DNA of 45,078 bases, taken from contig JAIOPM010000010.1 in NCBI GenBank assembly GCA_021413885.1, positions 1-45,078 of the forward strand, given 5' to 3'. The translations under genes were made by a program, and so were the position numbers. Shown piece after piece: positions 18,446 to 29,571 of the stretch (its first letter is position 1; every line of letters begins with the position of its first letter). The notes beneath the pieces were generated by a model. It worked only from the letters and a program-made list of their open reading frames with translations, had not been told where the DNA came from and made no database searches. Source of the stretch: Planctomycetota bacterium. Its GTDB lineage: Bacteria; Planctomycetota; UBA1135; GCA-002686595.

Positions 18446-19633
18446 ATGCTGCGAGCCACGCTCACTTCGATGACTGGTCCGGTGCGCCCGTTTGCCGTGT
18501 TGGCGTTGTCTTCATTCGCGATCGCCGCGACGACGCAGGGCACTGAAGATCCTCCGACCGCGGAGGTGGCGCCGCTCGCGACGAACGCGCTCGCGAAGCC
18601 GTGGTACGAAGCCGTTCAGGTCAACGGCTACCTGTCGTTCTACGCCGAGACCAACTTCAACAGCCCGAAGTCGCGGACGAGCCAGTTCCGCGTCTTCGAC
18701 GCTCCCGCCGACAGCTTCGAGATCCCGGTCGCCGGGCTCGTCGTGCAGAAGCCCGTCGCGCTGCCGTCCGAATCGGGCTTCCGCGTCGACCTGGTGGCGG
18801 GCAGCACGATTCCGCGCGCGACCGCGGCGCGCGGTCTCTTCCGCGATCCCGTGACCGGCGAGGCGGAGGACTTCGACGTGCAGCAGGCGTTCGTGAGTTG
18901 GATCGCTCCCGTCGGCCGCGGCTTGCGCTTCGACGTCGGCAAGTACGTCACGCACATGGGCATCGAGCTGATCGACGGCTACGACGGTTGGAACGACAAC
19001 GCGACGCGCTCGTTCCTGTTCGGCTTCGGGCTCCCTTCGACGCACACCGGCGTGCGGATGACTTATCCGTTCAGCGATCAGCTCAGCGCGCACGTGCAGG
19101 TCGTCAACGGTTGGGACGACGTCCGCGACAACAACAGCTCGAAGTCGATCTGTTCGCAGATCGCGTACAAGCCTTGCTCGAACGTCAGTCTCTATCTGAA
19201 CGGCATCAGCGGGCCGGAGCAGCTCGACGACGAAGGCGACTCGCGCAACGTCTTCGATTTCATCGCGGTGTGGAAGACGACCGAGGAGCTGACGCTCGGA
19301 CTGAACGCCGACTACGGCACCGAAGAGAACGCCGCGCCGTCCGGCGATGACGCGATCTGGAGCGGCGCCGCGGGTTACGTACGCTACGGCTTCACGCCGC
19401 GCGTCTCTCTCGCGTTGCGCGCCGAGCAATTCGACGACCGCGACGGCGCGCGCACCGGCGTCGATCAGCGGCTGCGCGAACTGACGCTGACGCCGGAATT
19501 CCGGATCGACGACAACGTGCGCATCCGTTTCGATCTGCGCCACGATTGGTCGGACCAGTCCGTGTTCGAAACCGACAACGGAACCTCGAAGGGCCAGACG
19601 ACGGCGCTGGTCAGCGTGATCTGGTCGTTCTGA
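18446..19633 (+). CDS. Outer-membrane beta-barrel porin (BBP2-like)
   Basis: A 395-residue exported protein beginning three bases after the amt stop, surely in one operon with it. After a signal peptide (VLALSSFAIAATTQG) comes sequence of alternating polar and aromatic residues, typical of a beta-barrel, ending in the C-terminal aromatic WSF that marks outer-membrane barrels. The features VNGYLSFYAETNFN near the front, QQAFVSWIAPVGRGLRFDVGKYVTHMGIELIDG and the later VWKTTEELTLGLNADYGTEE fit the putative beta-barrel porin-2 family. Its place suggests it lets ammonium or small nitrogen compounds through the outer membrane; that link is inferred from the operon only. Confidence 0.82.
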   Translation: MLRATLTSMTGPVRPFAVLALSSFAIAATTQGTEDPPTAEVAPLATNALAKPWYEAVQVNGYLSFYAETNFNSPKSRTSQFRVFDAPADSFEIPVAGLVVQKPVALPSESGFRVDLVAGSTIPRATAARGLFRDPVTGEAEDFDVQQAFVSWIAPVGRGLRFDVGKYVTHMGIELIDGYDGWNDNATRSFLFGFGLPSTHTGVRMTYPFSDQLSAHVQVVNGWDDVRDNNSSKSICSQIAYKPCSNVSLYLNGISGPEQLDDEGDSRNVFDFIAVWKTTEELTLGLNADYGTEENAAPSGDDAIWSGAAGYVRYGFTPRVSLALRAEQFDDRDGARTGVDQRLRELTLTPEFRIDDNVRIRFDLRHDWSDQSVFETDNGTSKGQTTALVSVIWSF

Positions 19634-19649
19634 GTCGGCGCGCTTCGGT

Positions 19650-20096
19650 TCATTCGCGGCCGAGCCCGGCGCTGACGCGGAACATGTGCCCGTCGGGATG
19701 GCGGAGGTGGAACTCGCGCACGCCCCACGGCTCGTCGGTCGGCGGCATCGTGACCAGATAGCCGAGCGCAACCGCGCGCTCATGCAGCTCGGAGAGCGAC
19801 TCGAGCGAGTCGATCCACCACGACATCCACACGCCGTCGGTCGCATCGTCGCCGGGGAAACGCGGGAGGATCGTGCCGCGCGCGCCCTGACCATTGCTGC
19901 AGAGGAAGATCGTCGCCTTCTCGACGCAGATGCTCCCGAAGTGGGCCTCGCCATGCGCATTTCGATCCGCCGCGCCCGCGATCACCCCACCGGAGTTCCA
20001 GGCGAACCCCCGTTTCCACCCGAGCGCTTCGAACCAAGCGAAACTCTTGGGCACGTCGCTGACGTTGAGGACGGGAGTGATGGATTCGATGGGCAT
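19650..20096 (-). CDS. VOC (glyoxalase/bleomycin resistance) family protein
   Basis: A 148-residue protein with two beta-alpha-beta-beta-beta modules of the VOC superfamily: ITPVLNVSDVPKSFAWFEALGWKRGF in the first and WIDSLESLSELHERAVALGYLVTMPP with VREFHLRHPDGHMFRVS in the second. The final HPDGH-type motif is the usual metal- or substrate-binding edge. Members include resistance proteins, dioxygenases and isomerases, so the reaction cannot be given. The ATG at 20096 starts the conserved MPIESITPVL; the frame stays open upstream but without likeness. It converges on the porin gene. Confidence 0.88.
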   Translation of the reverse strand: MPIESITPVLNVSDVPKSFAWFEALGWKRGFAWNSGGVIAGAADRNAHGEAHFGSICVEKATIFLCSNGQGARGTILPRFPGDDATDGVWMSWWIDSLESLSELHERAVALGYLVTMPPTDEPWGVREFHLRHPDGHMFRVSAGLGRE

Positions 20097-20214
20097 GGGG
20101 AGAGGCGGATTGCGAAGCGGCACGTCCGTCGCCGTCGTGGAGAAACTACCCGAAGACATCGCGACCGAACGCGCGTCGCGGATGCCCACGGGCTCTGCGT
20201 CGGCTCGTCGCCCG

Positions 20215-22896
20215 CTACGGACAGACGAAGAACGCGACGCCCGCGCTCAGTCCGATGTCATTGGGGCCGCCGAAGCCCGCGTCGCGGCTCCAGCACTGTG
20301 CGAAGACGAAGTCGCCGACTTGGATGCCCTTCGAATTCATGTAGGCATGCGTGAAGGGCGCAGAGAAGGCACCGGAACAGTCCTTCGTCGGCGGCGGGCT
20401 TCCGCCGGAACTCGCGATCTGCAGCGATCGAACATGCGGACCTTCCACGCACACGAATCCGCCGCCGAAGGGCTGCAGGATCGACTTCTTGCTCCATAGG
20501 ATCACGCCGCGGCGTCGATTGAGCACGTTGTCGACGTGGACGACGAAATCGTCGGGACCGGAGAGACTCGTGCTGCCGCTGAAGGACGTCACCGGAGTGC
20601 AGCCGAGCGAATTGACCTTCGCCGTGCAGTAGATCGTCGGCGTCGGGCAACTCTGCTCCAGCTGGTCGATCGCCTGATCGTCGATCTCGGGCTGCGCCGA
20701 GGCCGTGAAATGGGATCCGTTCGCGAAGTCGACCGTGTTGCGGAAGTCGAATCGCAGGAGCGGCCAATCGGCGTAGCCCACGAGCTTCTCGTTGGGCGGC
20801 TGTGGATCGCTGGCATCGATGTCGTTGATGTTCTGGGCGTAGGGGCCGGCGGTCAGCGGAATGCCGTCGAAATCGGCGGTTCCGCCCTCCGGCACGAGAC
20901 GCGTCGGCAGCGGTCCGACGAGCGTCATGATCGATGGGTCGCCCCCGATGCCCGGACTTTCGGTGAGTGCGCTCTCGTCGAGTGTGTTCAACGGAGTCTG
21001 CGAATAGCCGAGCGACCAGAACACGTCGTTCTTCGCGTTGGGGAACTGCCAGTAGTAGTTCATCACGCTGTGGTAGTTGGGCTTGTACATCAGGGCGTCG
21101 AGTCCTCCGTGCGACAGCCCGAGGTTGTGACCGAGCTCGTGCATGAACGTCCCGGCCTCGACGTTGAGCCGCCCGTAGGTCGCCATGTGCGTGGCCCACT
21201 TCGGCGCGCCGAGCGCAACCAGGAAGTCGTTGCCGGGGACCTCCGCCTCGCCCGTGGTCGCCTTGCCGAAGATCGTGTCGACGAACAAGCAGTAGTGGAA
21301 GGCGAGCTTCTTGGCCGCGAGGATGTTCACAGCGTTCGCGTTCTGCCGCTGGAGCAGCGTGCCGAAGAACTGCGCCTTGATCGCATCGCTGTCGGCGAGC
21401 GCGTTGGGCAGGGGCAGGGACCCGATCGTGGTCTCGTCGATGAACGCGAAAACGTCGATGCCATCCAGGAGGTCCGGGTTGTTGACTTGGCTCGCCGGAG
21501 CGTTCGCGAAGGCCGATTGGACTTGGCCGAGCGAGATCGGATCGGGCGCGTGGCCGTTCATCGCATCGACCTCGACGAACACGGTCTTGTGGAACGGATT
21601 GGCGCCGAGCGCGGCGAGGTTGAGGTCGACGAGCCCGTCGCCGTCGGCGTCGATTCCCGCGGTCTCCCACACGTCGAGCAGTCCGTCTCCGTCGCGGTCG
21701 CCCTCGGCGCGCACGACACCTTCGCTTCCGTCCTGGAACGTTGCGTAGAAGGCGACGGAGCCATCGCGATTGATCGGGTCGTAGAGCTGGATGCCGCTGA
21801 TCGTCTTCGTCACGGTCCCGGACAGAGCGTTCGCAGGATCGTGCCAGGTCACGGGGTCGCCGATCTTCGCCACCAGTCGCCGAGCGCTCACGCCGAGCGT
21901 CGGCGGTCCGCCGCTCTGCGAGATCGAGAACTCGATCACGTAGACGCCGGTCACGCCGTTCAGCGTTCCGAGCACCGCCGCGGATCCGAAGACCGTGCCC
22001 GGCAGCGCGCCCGTCGAAGTCACGCCGACGCGCTCGTCGTCTGCGAAATCGGTGAAGCCGTCTGAGCCTTCTCCCGCGAGCCGCAGGAGCACCTGACCTC
22101 CAGCTCCCTTCGCGCTCACGAAGATCCCTTCACCCGCCGCGCGCATCCCGAAGAACGCGACCGTGTTGCCGTCCGGCGAGATGCCCGGTTGGCGTCCGGC
22201 CTTGACGAACCCGTCCGAGATCGCACCGAAGGGCGTCATCGTGCCACTGGGGAACTGGAAGCCGAGGATCTGATTCGCATTGTCCCGCGTCACGACCATG
22301 CCCGTGTTGGCGATCTGCGGCCGCACGTTGACGATGCCGGTGAACCGCGTGAGTTCGGTGGGGGGCTCTGAGAATGCGGCCATCAGAGCCGTCTCGGTCG
22401 ACTGATTGACGAGCGCCGGGAACGCGACCGCACCCGAATCATTGATGTCGACGAAGAGCTGCGCGGAATCGAAGTCGTTCGGGGACCGCCCGATGACGGT
22501 GAAGTTCTGCAGGCCGTCGCTGTCCCACGCGCGAATGAAGAAGAACGGGGGCGAACCGTTCATTCGATCGCGCGAGGCGATCAGCGGTTGCGCGGCGTTG
22601 TTGAGCGCGGCGCCGTTGATCACGAAGCCCGCGCCGAAGTCGACTACGCGCGTGACGTCACCGTTGTCGATCAAGAACAGTCCGACGCTGCTGCTGTCGG
22701 CCCCGCTGAACGCGATCCGTCCGGCGTCGTTGATCGAGAGCTGCGGATCGATGTCGGCCACCGACGCGCTCGTGCCGGCGGGCGCACCGGTGAACGCCAT
22801 CAGGCGGGTCGTGAAGTCGGGCGGCGATTGGGCATCAGCGCTCTGCACGAAAGAGAGAATGCAGGCGAGGCTGACGAGCACGATCGGAATGCGCAT
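20215..22896 (-). CDS. Secreted metzincin-like protein with shared YCTAK C-terminal domain
   Basis: An 893-residue exported protein; GGAG lies before the ATG and the signal peptide ends VQSADAQ. Residues ~25-395 are beta-propeller-like repeats with DINDSGAVAF and INDAGRIAFSG elements. Next comes a double Ca-binding loop, DRDGDGLLDVWE and DADGDGLVDLN. Residues 586-596 are the zinc motif HELGHNLGLSH, and the Met in YHSVMNYYW (residue 612) suits a metzincin Met-turn, though the spacing is short. The final ~135 residues begin YCTAKVNSLGCTP and end FVCP; the same domain ends the protein encoded at 30931-32580. Probably a surface or secreted peptidase; whether it is active and what it cuts are unknown. 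Confidence 0.82.
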   Translation of the reverse strand: MRIPIVLVSLACILSFVQSADAQSPPDFTTRLMAFTGAPAGTSASVADIDPQLSINDAGRIAFSGADSSSVGLFLIDNGDVTRVVDFGAGFVINGAALNNAAQPLIASRDRMNGSPPFFFIRAWDSDGLQNFTVIGRSPNDFDSAQLFVDINDSGAVAFPALVNQSTETALMAAFSEPPTELTRFTGIVNVRPQIANTGMVVTRDNANQILGFQFPSGTMTPFGAISDGFVKAGRQPGISPDGNTVAFFGMRAAGEGIFVSAKGAGGQVLLRLAGEGSDGFTDFADDERVGVTSTGALPGTVFGSAAVLGTLNGVTGVYVIEFSISQSGGPPTLGVSARRLVAKIGDPVTWHDPANALSGTVTKTISGIQLYDPINRDGSVAFYATFQDGSEGVVRAEGDRDGDGLLDVWETAGIDADGDGLVDLNLAALGANPFHKTVFVEVDAMNGHAPDPISLGQVQSAFANAPASQVNNPDLLDGIDVFAFIDETTIGSLPLPNALADSDAIKAQFFGTLLQRQNANAVNILAAKKLAFHYCLFVDTIFGKATTGEAEVPGNDFLVALGAPKWATHMATYGRLNVEAGTFMHELGHNLGLSHGGLDALMYKPNYHSVMNYYWQFPNAKNDVFWSLGYSQTPLNTLDESALTESPGIGGDPSIMTLVGPLPTRLVPEGGTADFDGIPLTAGPYAQNINDIDASDPQPPNEKLVGYADWPLLRFDFRNTVDFANGSHFTASAQPEIDDQAIDQLEQSCPTPTIYCTAKVNSLGCTPVTSFSGSTSLSGPDDFVVHVDNVLNRRRGVILWSKKSILQPFGGGFVCVEGPHVRSLQIASSGGSPPPTKDCSGAFSAPFTHAYMNSKGIQVGDFVFAQCWSRDAGFGGPNDIGLSAGVAFFVCP

Positions 22897-23092
22897 GGAC
22901 GACTCCAGGGTTGTGGCCTACGCACGGGAGGGCGCGGGCAGACACGACATCTGAGCGGATGACGCCGGAGAGCCTACGCTCGTCGGGCCGTTTCGGCGTG
23001 GCGCGGCCGACGAGATCCGGGCTGCCGCGACGATCGCATCCAGGCTCGCGGGCGGAGTCCCCGAGCGTTTTCTGTCGCGTGCAGCTTCCGCA

Positions 23093-23818
23093 TCAGTACG
23101 AAAAACCCCCGCCGCTCGGGCCGCCCAGCACCTTGCCCAACATCAGCTTCGCGAGCCACACCGTCAGCAACACGACGACCGGCACCGACAACGACGCGGC
23201 GCGCTCGGTCAACTGCGTGATCCGCGTGTAGCCCGAGTACAGCATCAGGACTCCGAGGCACATTGCGAAGACGGCCAAGATGCCGATCAACTCGAAGTGC
23301 TCGAAGCCGAGCAGGCTCGCGGCCAACATGCAGAGCGACGCGGGCAACAACGCCGCGCCGGCGAGGAAACAGTCCGAGCCCAACGCGCTCTTGCCGCCGA
23401 GGAACTTGCGCGCGCCGACGCTGCCGAGCGTCAGCCCGACGAACGGGATCGCCGCGAAGGCGAGATACTTCAGCACGCCGCCGAAGCCGAGCTGCTCATA
23501 CAGATCGGAGAGGCGAATGCCGCCGACGCCGAGCAAGATCGGTCCCGCGCTCGCGAAGCAGAGCACCGAGACGACGCCGAACGCGACGCCGCTGCGCAGC
23601 GCCTTCGCGTCGCCGAGGGTCGCGCACGCCGCGGGTAACGCGCCGACCGGATTCGCCGCGAGCGTCTTGAACGCCGCGAACGCGTCGCGCGACGCGGCCT
23701 TTACCGTGTCCGTGACAGCCGGCGAACCGGTGGGAACCGCGAGGCCGAACGCCGTCGCGCAGCTCGAGCACAGCGTGGCCGTATCCGTGTTGGCGGTGCC
23801 GCATTTCTGACAGAACAT
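23093..23818 (-). CDS. Zinc-ribbon membrane protein
   Basis: A 241-residue protein. Residues 3-20 form a zinc ribbon, CQKC ... CSSC, of the type placed at the front of many membrane proteins. After a linker, about five or six membrane helices follow, including FGVVSVLCFASAGPILLGVG, YLAFAAIPFVGLTLGSVGA, FLAGAALLPASLCMLAASLLG and VVVLLTVWLAKLMLG. The membrane part resembles the YIP1-like group but I cannot be sure. It ends in a Gly-rich GGPSGGGFSY. An AAGGA site lies before the ATG. It is divergent from the thioredoxin-fold gene starting at 24055. Function unknown. Confidence 0.78.
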   Translation of the reverse strand: MFCQKCGTANTDTATLCSSCATAFGLAVPTGSPAVTDTVKAASRDAFAAFKTLAANPVGALPAACATLGDAKALRSGVAFGVVSVLCFASAGPILLGVGGIRLSDLYEQLGFGGVLKYLAFAAIPFVGLTLGSVGARKFLGGKSALGSDCFLAGAALLPASLCMLAASLLGFEHFELIGILAVFAMCLGVLMLYSGYTRITQLTERAASLSVPVVVLLTVWLAKLMLGKVLGGPSGGGFSY

Positions 23819-24054
23819 CGGGGGTCCTTCGTTTCGTGCAAGGTCGTGGGGGCGAGGCGCGAGCGTCGCCCGCTGCTCTCGACGTCGTGATGCGCGGACG
23901 GCGCGCGGGCCCGCAGTTCTTTCGCGGCGTTCGAAGGCACGAGCTCGACGCGCGGCGGCGGAATCCCGGCGCGCGTGCGAGGATTGCGGCGAATCCGTTG
24001 CGGGCGAGCCTCGACCCGACGCATCCAGGCGCGTCCCCCGAAAAAGATCGAACC

Positions 24055-25116
24055 ATGAAGTCCAACCTCCGCATCGCTCTCGCCCTCGCGGCCTTCCTCT
24101 CCGTCGCCCCGCTCGCGCACGCCGCCCAAGCTCCGGCGCCGAAGCCCGCCGCGCCGACGCTCGCCGAACTCGCGAACCGCTCGGACCTGTGGCCGGCGCG
24201 CGTCGCGTTGCGCAAGGAGTTGCGCTTCCAAGGCACGCCGCCGTTGCGCGTCGGCCAGGAGGTCGGCGTGCAGGATTTCAACGGGCAGAGCCTGGTTCTC
24301 GACGGCGGCGGCTTCCAGTTCGACCTCGCGGTTACCGAGACCGACTTCCTCGAGCGAGCGCGAGCGCTCGCCGCGTCGCTGACGCCGGAACAACTCGCGG
24401 TGACGTGGACCACGCTCGCGCAACAGCCCGACCTTTGGCCGTTGCGCGTCAAGTTGAACAACGCGATCGGTCTCCAGGACGGCAGCGAGATCAAGTCGGG
24501 GCAGGAGCTCGCGTTGCGCGGCTTCTTCGGCAACGAGATCAGCGTCTACGACCGCGGCACGCGCATCCATTTCACCGTCGGTCCGCACGACACCGATCTG
24601 TTCGCCGCGGCTCGCGAGCGCGTGAAATTGCCGGCGAAGGAGCGCGAGCCGTTCTTCGTGCGCGCGGTCGAAGCGTCGCTCGAGCCCGCCGGTGTCGCGC
24701 CGACGACCGAGCATCCGCTCGCCGACGACGACTTCCTCCTGATCTACAAGGCGCGCAAGGGTTGCACGCGTTGCGCGGCGTTCACGCCCGAGCTCAAGGA
24801 GTTCTACGCGCGCGCCAAGGCGCAGTACCCGCGATTCGAGCTCGTCTTCCTGAGCAGCGACGGCAACGAAGCGGACGCGAAGGCGTACCTCGCCGAGGCG
24901 AAACTGCCGGGCCGCGTGATCGCGTTCGAGCGCATCCTCGAAGCGGCGGACACCGCGTCGCTGCCGTGTCAGTTGCTGCCCGGGATCTTCGTCGTCGATC
25001 GCACCGGCAAGGTGCTCGAACAGAATCACCCGAACGGCGGCGCGCCGGGCGCGGCGGACATCCTGGCGAAGTTCGAGCAGCGCTTGAAGGCCGCGGCCAA
25101 GCCCGCGACCAAGTGA
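24055..25116 (+). CDS. Exported thioredoxin-fold protein with duplicated N-terminal module
   Basis: A 353-residue protein. A signal peptide (cleavage after AHAA) is followed by two copies of a ~80-residue module: residues ~45-110 (LWPARVALRKELRF, VGQEVGVQDFNG, TETDFLERARA) and ~128-192 (LWPLRVKLNNAIGL, SGQELALRGFFG, HDTDLFAAARE). A thioredoxin-like domain of the nucleoredoxin/TryX type follows from ~226, with CTRC at 237-240 as the possible redox pair and VFLSSDGNEADAKAYL and GIFVVDRTGKVLEQN as fold landmarks. The gene at 37792-39018 has the same architecture. It is probably periplasmic and may be a thiol-disulfide enzyme; the module has no known name. It converges on the kinase gene with one base between stops. 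Confidence 0.8.
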   Translation: MKSNLRIALALAAFLSVAPLAHAAQAPAPKPAAPTLAELANRSDLWPARVALRKELRFQGTPPLRVGQEVGVQDFNGQSLVLDGGGFQFDLAVTETDFLERARALAASLTPEQLAVTWTTLAQQPDLWPLRVKLNNAIGLQDGSEIKSGQELALRGFFGNEISVYDRGTRIHFTVGPHDTDLFAAARERVKLPAKEREPFFVRAVEASLEPAGVAPTTEHPLADDDFLLIYKARKGCTRCAAFTPELKEFYARAKAQYPRFELVFLSSDGNEADAKAYLAEAKLPGRVIAFERILEAADTASLPCQLLPGIFVVDRTGKVLEQNHPNGGAPGAADILAKFEQRLKAAAKPATK

Positions 25117-25117
25117 G

Positions 25118-27576
<2,459 letters not shown>

Positions 27577-27580
<4 letters not shown>

Positions 27581-28143
27581 CCGCCGCCGTCGGCTTCCGC
27601 CGCGAGCTCGCGCCGCAACCACGCGCGCGCGACCGTCCAATCGGCCTCGATCGTGCGCAACGACGCGCCGACGACCGACGCGATCTGCGCCATCGACAAA
27701 CCGCCGAAGACACGCAGCGTCACGACCCGCGCCTGGCGCGCGTGCAGCGTCGCGAGGCGTTCGAGCGCGCCGTGGATCGCCTCGAAGTCGACGAACGTCT
27801 GGTCCGCGGAACGCAACTCGGGATCGAGCTCGACGCGCACTCGACCGCTCCCGCGTTTCTGCGCGCCGCGGCCGCGCGCGTGATCGATCAACACCTGTTG
27901 CAGCACGCGTGCGGCGAGCGCGAGACGCTCCTCGCGCGGCACGTCCGGCAACGCGGAGTTCGAGAGGATCCGCAAGCACGCCTCGTTGACGACCGCGGTC
28001 GGTTGCAACGTGTGGTCGCCGCGTTCGGACGCGAAGAGGCGCCGGGCGATCGCATGCAGCTCCTCGTAGAAGCGCTGCGTGACGAAGGCGTCGGCTTCCG
28101 CGGCGGGCGGATCGTGGGGACCGTCGGTGGGAGAAGCGGACAT
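27577..28143 (-). CDS. ECF-type RNA polymerase sigma factor (TIGR02999-like)
   Basis: A 188-residue sigma factor with region 2 (FYEELHAIARRLFASE, LQPTAVVNEACLRIL) and region 4 (HARQARVVTLRVFGGLSMAQIASVVGASLRTIEADWTVARAWLRREL). The LQPTAVVNEA motif and QQVLIDHARGRGAQKRG are marks of the ECF-like TIGR02999 group, common in Planctomycetota and Acidobacteria and often next to kinases. No anti-sigma factor is seen; the coupled kinase with TPR domain may take its place, as inferred from the gene order. Start 28143 is the shortest sensible choice; ATG 28194 in the same frame would add 17 residues and lies closer to a TAGAAT box at 28216-28221. Confidence 0.9.
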
Positions 28144-28215
28144 CGGCGCGCGATCGGCGAAAAGGGCTGCGGGTCCCGAGTGGATCCCGCGCATCGGGGA
28201 ACGAGAGAGCGCTGG

Positions 28216-28221
28216 ATTCTA
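28216..28221 (-). promoter_or_regulatory. -10 box TAGAAT before the sigma factor/kinase operon
   Basis: On the minus strand TAGAAT lies 21 bases before ATG 28194 and 72 before ATG 28143. With the TANNNT spacing used elsewhere in the window, transcription would start about 14 bases before ATG 28194. No clear -35 box is seen. Confidence 0.35.
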
Positions 28222-28262
28222 GCGCCGACCGAACGAGTCGGGGACCGATCGGAGAGAGAGCG

Positions 28263-28673
28263 ATGGCGATGAGCGTCTTGTCCGGGCCGGCGAGCGGGAT
28301 CGAGCTCGCGGCTCGGACGCGGGGTGACGGGCCGCGCGGCGCGTGCGCGTTCCGGATCGGCAACCGCCCCGCGCGTCTCGAGCTCGCGATGGCGCCGCAA
28401 CTTCGCGAAGGCGACGTCGTGACGATCGCCGGCTATGAGCGCGCGCACGGCTTCGTCGGTTACGCGCTCGCGAACCACACCACCGGAGCCATCTGCGCCG
28501 ACGTTTCGTGGCCGTACGCGCTCGCCGGCGGAGCGCTCGTGCTGATCGGCGTGCCGTTGTCGATGGTGGTACTCGGCATTCCGTTGTTCGCCGCGGGCGT
28601 TTGGTTGCTGCACGTTGCGCATCGCAACGCAGAGGCGTGTCGGTTGCTCGCGACGGGACGTCGAGCGCTGTGA
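28263..28673 (+). CDS. Hypothetical membrane protein
   Basis: A 136-residue protein, not recognised. The start is supported by GGAGAGAG just before the ATG. Residues ~1-75 are soluble and likely beta-rich (PQLREGDVVTIAGYERAHGFVGYALAN looks like a small OB/SH3-type barrel). Two membrane helices follow as a hairpin, YALAGGALVLIGVPLSMVV and GIPLFAAGVWLLHVAH, with a basic end. The layout of a barrel plus membrane hairpin resembles proteins that detect or sort membrane partners, but I make no claim. It is divergent from the sigma factor/kinase operon. Confidence 0.65.
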   Translation: MAMSVLSGPASGIELAARTRGDGPRGACAFRIGNRPARLELAMAPQLREGDVVTIAGYERAHGFVGYALANHTTGAICADVSWPYALAGGALVLIGVPLSMVVLGIPLFAAGVWLLHVAHRNAEACRLLATGRRAL

Positions 28674-29124
28674 TGCGCCGCTCGAACGAGAGCGAGCGTC
28701 CCATCGGCGCGAGTCGGGACGCGCGACGAATCCGAAGGAACCTGGCGGATCACTCGACGGTCCAAGCCCGCGTCCACTGCAGCGAACTCGCGGTCGCTGA
28801 CGACTCCCTTCGCGCACGTTCGTCGTGCGCATTCGATTTCGAAAGAAGCTCCATGTTCTCGATCGCGACGCTGCCACTCGTCAAGTCGTCCGCACGCCGC
28901 TTCGGCGATTCGCTCTCCTGCACGATCGACCGCGCGTTCGGACCCTGAGACCCGCTCGGCCGACGCGGCGCGCGACCTGCTTCTCGCGCGTGCGCGTCGA
29001 CCGAGACCGCGCTCGACGTTTCGTCAGGGAGAGACGAGGGAGACCCGGATCCTGACGGGCGACTCCCACGGAGCCGACGGTGCAAGCCGTCGGCTCCACT
29101 CGTTTCACAGCCCTTCGTGTTCGT
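28674..29124 (+). other. 450-base stretch without a convincing gene
   Basis: This is the longest gap in the window. The only notable items are a 31-codon frame at 28853-28948 (MFSIATLPLVKSSARR...) with a weak AAAGAAG before it, an 18-base motif at 28781-28798 that recurs upstream of the gene at 30931, and the strong hairpin at 29070-29097. I see no tRNA. A small RNA or a small peptide gene is possible but unsupported. Confidence 0.4.
29070..29097. terminator. Perfect 11-bp hairpin downstream of the minus-strand secreted protein gene
   Basis: GGAGCCGACGG and CCGTCGGCTCC pair perfectly around a six-base loop. It lies 27 bases past the stop of the gene at 29125-29571, so a terminator for that gene is the simplest reading. 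Neither side has a proper T-run, so an RNA-stabilising hairpin is also possible. Confidence 0.55.
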
Positions 29125-29571
29125 TCAAGGCACGAACGTGACTGCGACCGCGTTGCTCGCGCAGACCGGAAGCAAGGAGAAGTCGTCTGCGGTGAAGGCG
29201 TGGTAGAGCGTGACGCCCGCGAGGCGCTGGAGTCCGGCGGGGAAACGCAACTCGGCGGTCATGTTCCCCTGCGCGTCGAATCCGGTGTACGGTTGCAGGA
29301 ACTTGCCGCCGTGGTAGGCGGCGAAGAAGTAGCGATCGATCGCGAGCGGTAGCACGACGCCGTTGAAGCGTGTGCCGATCGCCGTCGCGGTCATCGAGCC
29401 GAAGAACTCGGGATGAACGTTGGCCGCGGAGGTGTGCAGTTGCAGGAACTGACTGCCTCCCGTCGTTGCCGAGATCGTCGATGTCGAAGCGGAGAGCACG
29501 CAAACCGGAGCTGCGGCCGGCGGAGCGATCGGCGTGGAGAGCGCGAGTGCGAGGAGAGTTGCATGAATCAT
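29125..29571 (-). CDS. Hypothetical exported protein
   Basis: A 148-residue protein with a signal peptide (ATLLALALSTPIAPPAAAP). The mature part is beta-rich and Ala/Thr-rich, opening CVLSASTSTISATTGGSQFLQL and including FLQPYTGFDAQGNMTAELRFPAG and a final strand AVAVTFVP. I recall proteins of this kind in planctomycete-like genomes, where the same ISATTGGSQ-type opening is repeated across paralogues, but I cannot name a family. Two Cys (near the mature N-terminus and near the C-terminus) could form a bridge. The start is the only ATG before the signal peptide; no Shine-Dalgarno sequence is seen. Confidence 0.65.
   Translation of the reverse strand: MIHATLLALALSTPIAPPAAAPVCVLSASTSTISATTGGSQFLQLHTSAANVHPEFFGSMTATAIGTRFNGVVLPLAIDRYFFAAYHGGKFLQPYTGFDAQGNMTAELRFPAGLQRLAGVTLYHAFTADDFSLLPVCASNAVAVTFVP

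Noticed and set aside
28853..28948. 31-codon frame in the 450-base gap
   Set aside because: Only a weak ribosome site and a shared upstream motif support it; the peptide has no clear signal or membrane segment.
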